64,000 bases of DNA from Saturnia japonica (lineage: Eukaryota > Arthropoda > Insecta > Lepidoptera > Saturniidae). Made by a program: the position numbers and the translations under genes. Of the stretch, positions 58,101 to 64,000 are shown in pieces (within the stretch, counting starts at the first letter, position 1; every line of letters begins with the position of its first letter). The notes beneath the pieces were generated by a model. The model was not told where the DNA came from. It searched no databases and worked only from the letters and a program-made list of their open reading frames with translations. The stretch covers positions 13,241,018 through 13,305,017 of the forward strand of contig CM065319.1 in NCBI GenBank assembly GCA_033032175.1, written 5' to 3'.

Positions 58101-59375
58101 AGTAAACTTCGTTTAAACATTCACATAGATGACATCGTCTCAAGGGGATTCAGGCGTCTAGGTTTTGTACTGCGCAACTGCAAGGACTTCAAATCCCCAA
58201 GCACAAAAATTTTACTATACAATGCGCTGGTGCGTAGTATAATGGAATACTGTAGTACTGCATGGAATCCTTTCTACGATGTTTATAATAATAAAGTGGA
58301 GCGAGTACAGAAGCGATTTCTATGGCATCTTACTTATGCTTGTTACTTAGGTAAGAAACTGCATAGTTATGGCGACCGTCTGAAACGCTTTAATATATGC
58401 ACATTAACTAATCGAAGACGCATGCTAGACGTTGTTTTTCTCACCAAGTTGATTAAAGGCTCCATAGAGGCACCGAATCTTTTATCGTCTTTTTCATTTA
58501 CTGTTCCAAGAAAATTGCCAAGGCCAGCTAGTTTTAATCTGTTTGCAACAGAAGGAGTTGTTTCAAACTTGGGGTATAATGCTCCCATAGCGCGAATAAC
58601 AAGACTTGTTAACATACTCCATAAATCTAACAAGCTAGACATTTTAAATGACGACGTTCCGGCAATCAAAAAATATTTCGCTCACTTAGAAGAATAATTT
58701 TGATCCAGTAGTTTATTATTTATTAGAATTTATGTTGTTTATTTATTACCTTTAATTTGATCTCTCGTCTGTTTCTTGTTACTCGCTATATTCTATTTAT
58801 CATGTAGTCTACACTTTTAATTATAGTAGCACTAAGCAATGTTCTTTGTCTATTTTTCTTTACTTGTTTTAGTGTTTAATATGTAAGTGTTCAAATAAAT
58901 AAACAAATAAACTGCGATGAAATTCGAATAGTAGGTACTCATGTAGGTAATTTTGTGTTTCAGATTCAGAATGTACAAGACACTGTCGGTGATTATGGGA
59001 GTAAACTGGGTCTTGGAAATAATTCATACATTCAGCGAGGACACTAAAAACATAGCGTTTTATATATCGATGGACTTGTACAATTCTTTAATAGGGGTGG
59101 TCATCTTCTTTTTATTTGTTTTCAAGAAAAACATATTATATATGCTATGTGAAAAGTAAGTATAAAAGAATCTCTGAAGAAGAAGAAGAAGAGGAATCAT
59201 TGAAGATTGTTTTCTTTTTTGTTAAAAACTGTCTTGTTTCTATTTCAGGTTCAATATAAAATATCACCGATTAAGGAAACAGTCGACGACAAATAATTCA
59301 AAATATTCTGTAAGCAGCAAGAAAGGTGGAACTGAAAAAAATAATGAAACGACGGAAATGACTACATCCGCATAA
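37184..59375 (+). CDS. Methuselah-like class B GPCR, 8 coding exons, 515 aa
   Basis: Exons: 37184-37606, 48063-48255, 49086-49271, 52476-52554, 52636-52817, 53867-54032, 58964-59155, 59249-59375. All introns are GT-AG and the phases (0,1,1,2,1,2,2) join to 1548 nt ending in TAA. The start is the ATG before a signal peptide (MITFKLILLLALVNLISC). The ectodomain (about 19-205) has eight cysteines, including TCIAKCC, NETC and EYCIDI, and several N-X-S/T sites; the IFEDGNLKRY block is typical of Methuselah ectodomains. Seven hydrophobic segments lie near 206-228, 236-256, 268-290, 311-333, 356-382, 411-433 and 440-466. FDTWWTFR after TM3 is a hallmark of the family. The TM5-TM6 loop is Asn-rich and the tail (about 467-515) is Ser/Thr/Lys-rich. 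Drosophila Mth receptors affect lifespan, stress resistance and synaptic release; ligands vary, so none is assigned. The exact paralogue cannot be told. Introns 1, 3 and 6 are packed with transposons. Confidence 0.93.
37665..37845 (-). repeat. Dispersed repeat R8, copy 3 (inverted), at the start of Mth intron 1
   Basis: Reverse complement carries AACAAAAAAGATCGCCAACTTC, the GTTGATGCCAATGAAC block and the ACGGTTCATAGACAAAGAAG block of R8. It begins about 60 bp after the donor of exon 1. Confidence 0.5.
38590..39300 (+). pseudogene. RTE-type reverse transcriptase fragment in Mth intron 1
   Basis: Reading across frames: LLKNYKPISLLNYVYKWFSR, IITNRLMHKFKDFQPLEQA, FRKGFSNIDNTHAL, then LQDQISKPILLQRGDRQGDV, and after a further shift FADDILVLAKTTEDN (39107-39150). 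These are the fingers/palm blocks of RTE-clade LINEs, where RGVRQGD and FADDIV are typical. Several stops and shifts; endonuclease and 3' end are missing. Same sense as the host gene. Confidence 0.75.
39565..39616. other. Perfect 15-bp inverted repeat (hairpin)
   Basis: ACGGGTCAAATCTTG (39565-39579) and its exact reverse complement (39602-39616) with a 22-nt spacer. It would form a strong stem in RNA from the Mth intron. Probably part of a decayed repeat. Confidence 0.5.
40713..44704 (+). mobile_element. hAT transposon 1 (3992 bp), nested in hAT transposon 2
   Basis: Left end CAGTGGCATAGCTGCCTAGC and right end complementary to CAGTGGCGTAGCTAGCATAG. The octamer ACTGCAGT, itself palindromic, is duplicated at 40705-40712 and 44705-44712. 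The subterminal left side holds a long G tract (40734-40758). A decayed transposase with TTF-type, RNase H-like and dimerisation parts lies inside on the plus strand. Its insertion point is 4 bp inside the left terminus of hAT transposon 2. Confidence 0.9.
41967..44539 (+). pseudogene. hAT (ZMYM/TTF-finger type) transposase pseudogene
   Basis: Begins MPRGIHNSKRESGFQQRKAK after a TTTTTTAG acceptor-like site (41950). It continues through a TTF-finger-type segment (HFQNKEGPVPTVSRHGS, KLYDHGWYF), NLAFREHDEIQGSSNKGNF, the RNase H-like part (CRSQGYDNAQ, GGVQAIKKEKNN, CIDHSINLCGQHSF) and ends with the hAT dimerisation region (CSCERSFNKLKLIKNYLRST, MTETRLNNLGILTIEHEA). At least five stops or frameshifts separate these blocks, so no active protein is made. 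Same sense as the Mth-like gene. Confidence 0.85.
44930..47530 (-). pseudogene. hAT (ZMYM/TTF-finger type) transposase pseudogene of element 2
   Basis: From 47530 leftwards: a Ser/Pro-rich N terminus, NDPGLWPITITDVDRTEIAL, then the TTF finger end DSVYCFPCRI; SHNLAFRGHREKL; NKYYSIILDCTRNVS with a catalytic-type Asp; LQNCRGQEYDNVANMRGEK; PLSETRWECKVASVKAV; and, near 45150-44930, TVASAERCFSRLKIIKTYLR with MTQDRLSALAILSIEN, the C-terminal dimerisation region. Several frameshifts and stops. Related to but clearly different from the transposase at 41967. Confidence 0.85.
48450..48575 (+). repeat. tRNA-derived SINE fragment in Mth intron 2
   Basis: GAGTCTGAATCCC (box B-like, about 48499) and AAGGAAAACATCGTGTGAAA match the SINE at 10640 (GAAAGAAAACATCGCACAAC). 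Confidence 0.4.
49467..49828 (-). repeat. Truncated dispersed repeat R1, copy 7, in Mth intron 3
   Basis: TGTTTGTAATGTCAAAATAAC at the left to GCGCGGGTATTCTGTAGTCC at the right, where R1 stops abruptly. The following 270 bp (to 50100) is unrelated and unassigned. Confidence 0.65.
50507..50590 (+). repeat. Fragment of dispersed repeat R6
   Basis: TGGGAGACCAAGTTTGCTTCG, an A run, and GGAATGTAAAATATTAT match the start of the copy at 59596. Confidence 0.5.
50600..50855 (+). repeat. tRNA-derived SINE in Mth intron 3
   Basis: tRNA-like head (ACTGGTCCTAAGCGCGACTG) with box B GGTTCGATTCC at 50638-50648, then a tRNA-unrelated body ending in GGGATACAAGCGTGATAATA and repeated ATGTTACGTTATGTTA. This is the usual layout of an insect SINE. 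Confidence 0.7.
51205..51593 (+). pseudogene. LINE ORF2 C-terminal fragment with Cys/His motif
   Basis: Encodes DPPRIPWFAISGLSRSLIV, then RVRSGHMPLNKFAFLMRKV and CETCGSIEEVQHLLTEC, ending in a stop. The C-x2-C ... H-x4-C arrangement after an R-x-R-x-GH block is typical of the end of non-LTR ORF2 proteins. 5' truncated; intact for about 130 codons. In Mth intron 3, same sense. Confidence 0.7.
51999..52330 (+). repeat. Dispersed repeat R3, copy 2
   Basis: TTGACTGTACTGTCCCTGATG, ACCACCGCGAGATC, GCTGTCACGCCGGC and CATGATGGTCGCGGCCC match 9506-9765. It ends about 145 bp before Mth exon 4. Confidence 0.65.
52920..53215 (+). repeat. Dispersed repeat R3, copy 3, in Mth intron 5
   Basis: AACTGACGGTACAGTACCAC, ACACAATGGCGACTACTGAG and CACCGCTGGCATGTCGGC. 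The part after 53060 (ACACACTGGCCAGGAGATG, TTACGGTACGACAAAGAT) extends the family and matches 62480-62515. Confidence 0.6.
54301..55000 (+). pseudogene. Non-LTR RT thumb/C-terminal fragment, one frameshift
   Basis: First frame: YANMFGLEYNVNKSKYMIVN, then VSQFKYLGHYVTDNMKDDRD, the LINE RT thumb region. Near 54700-54760 the frame shifts and continues YNNVFRALMGLPRYCSASGM, ending CTYANN and a stop at 54998. Followed by an A/T-rich simple repeat (TAATTATTATTAT type, 55090-55130). In Mth intron 6, same sense. Confidence 0.75.
55546..55716 (+). pseudogene. C-terminal piece of a LINE ORF1
   Basis: Encodes EHLTPEAKSLHAATRRKAKE, then YKFVWVRDGKVFVRKSEN and a stop. This is the usual end of ORF1 in CR1/Jockey-group LINEs just ahead of ORF2. 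It marks the 5' truncation point of the element that continues at 55824. Confidence 0.7.
55824..58697 (+). pseudogene. LINE ORF2 (endonuclease + reverse transcriptase) with two in-frame TGA codons
   Basis: One reading frame of 958 codons including the stop. APE-type endonuclease: FYYQNVRGLKTK, ILTETWLN, NNGGGVLIAI, FIGDFNLSSISW. Reverse transcriptase: LNPFKGAGSDGVPSIF, YTDFSKAFDKVNHDIL, SGVPQGSHLGPLFFNIF, the catalytic FLYADDLRFF and RDLGIILDSKL, followed by the C-terminal NRRRMLDVVF block shared with 33600. Only two stops interrupt it: TGA at 57396-57398, in the KNYRPIS-type block, and TGA at 57948-57950. No frameshift was found. The ATG at 55824 is the first in frame after the spacer. A recently inactivated element. 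Confidence 0.85.
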
Positions 59376-59595
59376 AATAATTAACAATTTTATATATTAT
59401 TACGTATATGGAATGACTGTAGATTAACATAAGGAGCAATACCAATACATGAGCAGGCGTCCGTAACTATATTACTCGTGCCACATTCTGTGTTAGCAAC
59501 CATTTGATAATCATTTAAAAATAATTCTTGGTTTCTGATAAGTCATTTGAATTGATATAATCTTATTCAGTATTATATGAATTATTATTACCAAT

Positions 59596-60070
59596 ATATG
59601 GGAGACCGAGATTGCTCGGTAAAAAAAAAGAAAAAACGTATCTAGGTAACCTTGGAGTGTAAAATATTATCTAAACACAAAATTTTATTCAAATCGTTGG
59701 AGCCGCTTCCGAGAAACCAATTGCATATATTACACATGAATAATTATAAGACATATATTTTTATATACATTTAAACAAGAATTTTATTGCTTAATAATAA
59801 ATAAAACACATAAATAAACTTGAAATACTGTTGGTAAGAGCATCACTTGAAAACAGCCGGATGGATTTTCCTAATTATTTTTTTGTTTATGTTAGTAATC
59901 ATCTGAATAAGGTTTTTAGAAAAAGACTCAAAAATTTGTAAAAATTGAAGTCGCAATTTACTTGGTTTTTTTGGAACGTTGGATATTCACAATTCATATT
60001 TTGTTTTGTGGTCGAGTTAATTGACTATTGGAAAAGGCCGAACAATGTTTGCCGGGTCAGCTAATATATA
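59596..60070 (+). repeat. Dispersed repeat R6, about 475 bp
   Basis: TATGGGAGACCGAGATTGCTC, an A run and GAGTGTAAAATATTATCT match 50507. It ends CAATGTTTGCCGGGTCAGCT (60041-60060), a lepidopteran repeat terminus. It supplies the AATAAA hexamers used as a possible Mth 3' end. Confidence 0.5.
59796..59805 (+). other. Candidate polyadenylation signals of the Mth-like gene
   Basis: Two overlapping AATAAA hexamers about 420 nt after the stop codon of the receptor gene. They lie inside dispersed repeat R6, so the 3' end may have been supplied by the repeat. Positional inference only. Confidence 0.35.
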
Positions 60071-60844
60071 ATATGTTTTACATTTTTTATTTGCTTTGAC
60101 CAATGATGGCATTGTAATTTATGGTTGGGGATACTCGTACGTTATAGGATATTATTATTTAAGATAGAGTAAGGTTTTTTTAAGGTGTTTGTTAATTATG
60201 GAGTTTGCGAATAAATAGTTCGTTTAATTTTCGTATATAAAATTCGTTTAATAAAAATACGTTTACGGTTTTTCCAAGACAATGAATGAATATAGGCGCG
60301 GATCTCCTCTAATCGGTGACCGGCCGACGCGTTGCTATATTCGTTAAGAACAGTATTCATCAATTTTACACGAACACCTTTTGCATCCATGAAAAATCGG
60401 ATTAATTAATTATCAAACAACTAAAACAAATATTTAAAAATTAAGCTAATTTAATAGGATGGATTTAATTTCTTGATTACATTATGATTTAAATTTCATT
60501 TTGCATTACTTAGCGTACATAGACAATATACATATTGATATTTTTTAAATTAATTTGACGCCATCTGTAAAGCGTTATTAATTACTTTGTTTCCTCAAAA
60601 AGAGCAATGTACTTGTAGTGTTTGATTAATAATTATTTTGTAATTATAATTAATTGTTTATTTCGTTTGTTTTGTTTTGTTTGTATGGGTCGATGTAGAC
60701 AAACATTAGAAAATAAATCGAAAACAAGTTGTTTAGGCCTTTAGTACACCGATAGCCGTGAAATGATAGCGAAAAGCGAAAGGAAAAATATTTTCGTTAG
60801 TTTTCAGACTGAAAATTTTGTTTTCATGCTCATTTAAATGCAAT

Positions 60845-61085
60845 ATGTCATCTGAGTCGGACTGGTCCCTTTCTTAATCTGAAGACGAAGAGTAATTAAT
60901 ACTTATATTCATATTAAGAAGAAAAAAAAGTTATAGATGGGTCCATCAAGTTAATGAAAAAGCGAGAGGAGCTTGGGGAAATTAATTTGTGCGAGAACTG
61001 CAGGCTCATGAGGACAGTTTTTACGCAAATTTTAGAAAGAAGCCTTGAAAATTTTGACTACTTGGGTACAATTATAAGTTTTCTT
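60845..61085 (+). pseudogene. PIF/Harbinger (HARBI1-like) transposase, N-terminal remnant
   Basis: Starts MSSESDWSLS, stop, SEDEE, then KKKSYRWVHQVNEKARGAWG and VRELQAHEDSFYANFRK. WVHPIN...GEF...L...DE.KFY.YFRM is the signature start of Harbinger transposases. Three or more stops, and no DDE domain downstream. Confidence 0.6.
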
Positions 61086-61089
61086 AAAA

Positions 61090-62320
61090 TCCGAATGCTT
61101 TATTGAGTATAATTCAGAATATCCATTAATTTTCTCTGTTTCTGCCTCTGCTATTTTATATCGCCGCGATATTTATAAAAAGACAAACCACATCGTTTTC
61201 TAGCTGCGAAACTACATAGCATGGCAGTACCGTGGCATCTGAGTTAAAAAAATCGCGAGTAACAAAGATACTATATAGACCATAAATTGTATATACTTAA
61301 ATCTATGATACAGACTGAGAAACTTATATAGGAAATCACAGCGAGACAAAGCGAGATACAACATACGCGATTCGTTTTGTACAGCGTAGGATAGATTTAC
61401 CGGAGTTTCGCTACCGTGGTTGGTGACGTCGCGTCGTTGTACTAAAATCAATTATTAATTGAATAAAGAAAGGAAAGAAAAGGTGTCCCGGGAAATAAAT
61501 ATCTTTATATTAAATCGAGATTAAACTCAAAAGTTCGAAAATTTTCAAGACATTTTAGATGATGGCAACAATTTAGATGATGGCTTCCTTACTCGGGAAG
61601 AACTTACTAAAATGCATTTTGAAACGAATTGAAATTGTAGTAACGGTTCCGTGGTAACTTGGAAACGTTTTACTTTTAATTATATTTTAATTAATTACTA
61701 AACTGATGTTTGTCTACTCTCCCTGCTTTGTACGTCAATAATTATAAATGTAAACGCTCAAATTTTTTTACACAATTTTAACAATAAAATTGTAGGTAAT
61801 TATTAGTGGTGGACGACATTGAGATATGTTAATATAATCATTCGATTATAAAGATGACTCGAGATATCCCGATTAAAAAAATAGTACCTATCTAATTACT
61901 AATTTGATAGTATCAGATACTGACTTCGAAACTTCAAACTTCAAACTTGGTGTTAGGTAATCAGATATACGTTCTTAGAATTTCGTTTACGACTAAACGA
62001 GAATTAGTGATACTAATTAGTAATTCGGTTATAAAAATTAGTAGTTATAATACTAATATTAGTAGATAATAAGTAAATATTTCGATTATGTAAATCATTA
62101 ATGATCGCCCACCACTTATAATTTCTGATTCTCATGTAACTGATCTCAATAAGTGAATTCTCCCACAGCTTCAATTGGTATTAAATTAATAATAGGTATG
62201 CTTAAATTGTAGGTGCTACATTATATTAAGTCACGTATATTATAAATCAATAAAATTTTCAATTATTCATTTGGTTTTTATACACTCATCTGCTATGGAT
62301 ACAACATGCAATTTTTTTAA
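61090..62320. other. Intergenic, nothing assigned
   Basis: Possibly the remainder of the decayed Harbinger element up to about 61450. 61800-62110 is AT-rich with many short CTAATTA-type repeats. No coding frame. Confidence 0.35.
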
Positions 62321-62324
62321 TAGC

Positions 62325-62520
62325 TCGGCACATTCACGTTACTGTCTCTGATGGCAAGCACAGCACGTTCTAAACACAACGACGACCACCGAGAGATCTA
62401 AATCCATTGGCAGCCGACGCTGTCATGCTGGCCTGCATAAATAACTCATCACGTTATTACGCATAAAGGCACACTGGCTGGGAGAATGTTCCACAGCTTC
62501 ACGGTACGTCAAAGATATGT
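62325..62520 (+). repeat. Dispersed repeat R3, copy 4
   Basis: TACTGTCTCTGATGGCAAGCA, ACGACCACCGAGAGATC, CGCTGTCATGCTGGCC and CACGGTACGTCAAAGATA match the other three copies, in the same orientation. Confidence 0.65.
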
Positions 62521-62524
62521 CATG

Positions 62525-63285
62525 GAGAACTTGATTACTTAAAGCTTGATACCTAATAAAACGATCTTTATACAGCTAATTAACTTTATGGGCAAATAGG
62601 AAGGAAATAATTAAAGTAACAATTTACAGATATCATTAATATTTAAAAAAAAATATTGTATAGGTTTAGGTTTATGGTTATATTAAGTAATGATATGGCC
62701 CAAGATGGTAACACGTTAAGCCTGGTGGGGAAACTGTCTCTCGAGTGTAGCCCTCCACCATGCTATGGTTCCATCATGAAGTTTTCCTTTAGTGAAAGCT
62801 TAAGGACATTACAGGGATCCGAACTCACTTCGAGCGACGTACTAAGTGCTTTGCATACAAGCTACCACTTCCACTGAGCAAATTCAGCCTTATATATGCG
62901 TCAAAGTCGTGGAAAAATTGACATTTCGGATGTGCGCCACCCAGCGAAATCGCGGCGGATATTTGCACAATGTTATATCCCTTAAATGTATAATGGCATC
63001 GATAGGTCTTTCAAACGAATAAAAATTTTCGAAGATATCTCACACACACATCCTTTATTTAAATTTAAAGATAGGAAGCGTTTTTATTGATAGACCCTGT
63101 AGTACGTCTATTGGAAAATCTAGAAAAAAAAATTATGTGTGCGTGGTAGAAGTGCAACCTTCACAACTATGTTTTTTTTTATTCAGAAAATGATCAAATA
63201 CACAGTAATTTTAAGTTTATGAAAATGTACGTACAAGTACTCACAATCATTATTTATAATATCATTTCCAATTAATGCACATTAA
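62525..63285. other. Intergenic, nothing assigned
   Basis: 62690-62880 holds a short plus-strand frame over moderately GC-rich sequence (GAAACTGTCTCTCGAGTGTA) that looks like a repeat fragment. No gene recognised. Confidence 0.35.
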
Positions 63286-63290
63286 TTGAA

Positions 63291-63500
63291 ATATTCATGG
63301 TAACCTAACACAATATTAATCAGTAACAGAATATCATGAGTTGTCTAAATAGTTTTTGTTTCGTGGCTTTTTGGTGAGGTAATAAAATTCAATATCCATG
63401 GTAAGTAACCTAACACAATATCAATCAGTAACAGAATGTCATAAGTGTTGTCTAAAAAGTTTTTGTTTCGTGCTTTTTTTGGTGAGATAATAAAATTCAT
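63291..63500. repeat. Local tandem duplication, two units of about 101 and 108 bp
   Basis: Unit 1 (63291-63391) and unit 2 (63392-63499) share ATATYCATGGTAA, AACCTAACACAATAT, AATCAGTAACAGAAT, TTTTTGTTTCGTG and ATAATAAAATTCA, differing by scattered substitutions and short indels. Non-coding. Confidence 0.7.
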
Positions 63501-64000
63501 TATTGCGTGGCAACAAACCTCTTTTATACCATTTTACCATTGCCTAAAACTTTCCTATCTCATTTTCTCCCACGTTAAATCTTGTGAATTTAGGTGTCTG
63601 TCTCTTTTTACTGTCGCTTTCGCTTTTTCGTTTCATCGACTTTCAAATTACAACGATGCTAAAGAAGTTTTTACTTAAAAAATATGCACAGACCGAACTA
63701 CAGACTTATTAATACCTATAGATTGGAACTTACTAAAGTATATGAAACATTAGCTATAAAGTTTATCTACTTTTATAATTACGAATAAAGGCAGCGACCC
63801 ACAAAAAGGTGGGGATCAAGTATCTGCAGACTGCAGAGTGCATAATATGTTTTCGCTCAAATGTTAGTTTATAACAATTGGTAATATTACTTTTATATAT
63901 GGTAAAAAATTTATACAAAAAATGATTTTTTTAATAATTCGCAAGCGATTTTGATGAAATTTTGTAAACGGGAAGCATGTCTCATTCATCAATTGATAAG

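Larger units (their letters stand above)
55546..58914 (+). mobile_element. CR1/Jockey-group LINE, 5'-truncated, in Mth intron 6
   Basis: Contains the end of ORF1, a 107-bp spacer, a nearly intact ORF2 (55824-58697) and a 3' UTR ending in CAAATAAATAAACAAATAAA, a short tandem tail of the sort used by this group instead of poly(A). It ends 49 bp before Mth exon 7, in the sense direction. The 5' boundary is approximate. Confidence 0.8.

Noticed and set aside
58367..58669. 100-codon minus-strand frame
   Set aside because: Antisense shadow of the LINE ORF2 C terminus.
1..64000. CRISPR array, operon or bacterial defence system
   Set aside because: No regular direct repeats with spacers, no clustered co-directional ORFs; the genes are spliced and the repeats are eukaryotic transposons.

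Overview
The window looks like nuclear DNA from an insect, most probably a moth or butterfly (Lepidoptera). It is AT-rich, its genes are split by GT-AG introns, and it is crowded with dispersed repeats and DNA transposons. The recurrent repeat end reading GTGCCCGCGACTTCGCTCACG and the RTE, Jockey/CR1, hAT, Tigger, Tc1 and PIF/Harbinger pieces fit that group; the species cannot be named from sequence alone. There are no operons, Shine-Dalgarno sites, CRISPR arrays or rRNA/tRNA genes.

Only two host genes can be fully reconstructed. (1) An RNF25-type E3 ubiquitin ligase on the minus strand (25780 to 20034, seven coding exons, 325 aa) has an RWD domain, a RING-H2 finger split across two exons and an Arg/Gly-rich tail. 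(2) A methuselah-like class B GPCR on the plus strand (37184 to 59375, eight coding exons, 515 aa) has a signal peptide, a Cys-rich ectodomain and seven membrane segments. All intron phases agree in both models. The genes face away from one another, about 11.4 kb apart. Nothing suggests they act together.

Layout. 1-20 kb: no confident gene, but many repeats (families R1, R2, R3, R5 and R8, named here), an RTE tail, a SINE, a Harbinger-type MITE, two other MITE-like elements, a LINE 3' end and an unexplained 272-codon open frame. 20-26 kb: RNF25; its last intron holds repeat R4 with a hAT element (26-bp inverted ends, 8-bp target duplication) inside it, and a second R4 copy lies inverted beyond its promoter. 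26-37 kb: an internally deleted but open Tigger transposase, a Jockey-type LINE, a decayed Tc1 transposase, minisatellite and MITE sequence. 37-59 kb: the GPCR, whose 10.5-kb first intron carries an RTE fragment and two nested hAT transposons, and whose sixth intron carries a LINE with a nearly intact ORF2. 59-64 kb: repeats, a PIF/Harbinger N-terminal fragment and a local tandem duplication.

I found no convincing new multi-gene system. The most informative observations are the hAT-in-hAT nesting with both target duplications still readable, the two genes recovered across TE-filled introns, the DNA-binding-only or deleted transposase ORFs (20.7-21.0 kb and 27.4-28.3 kb), the LINE broken by just two TGA codons, and the unassigned 272-codon frame.
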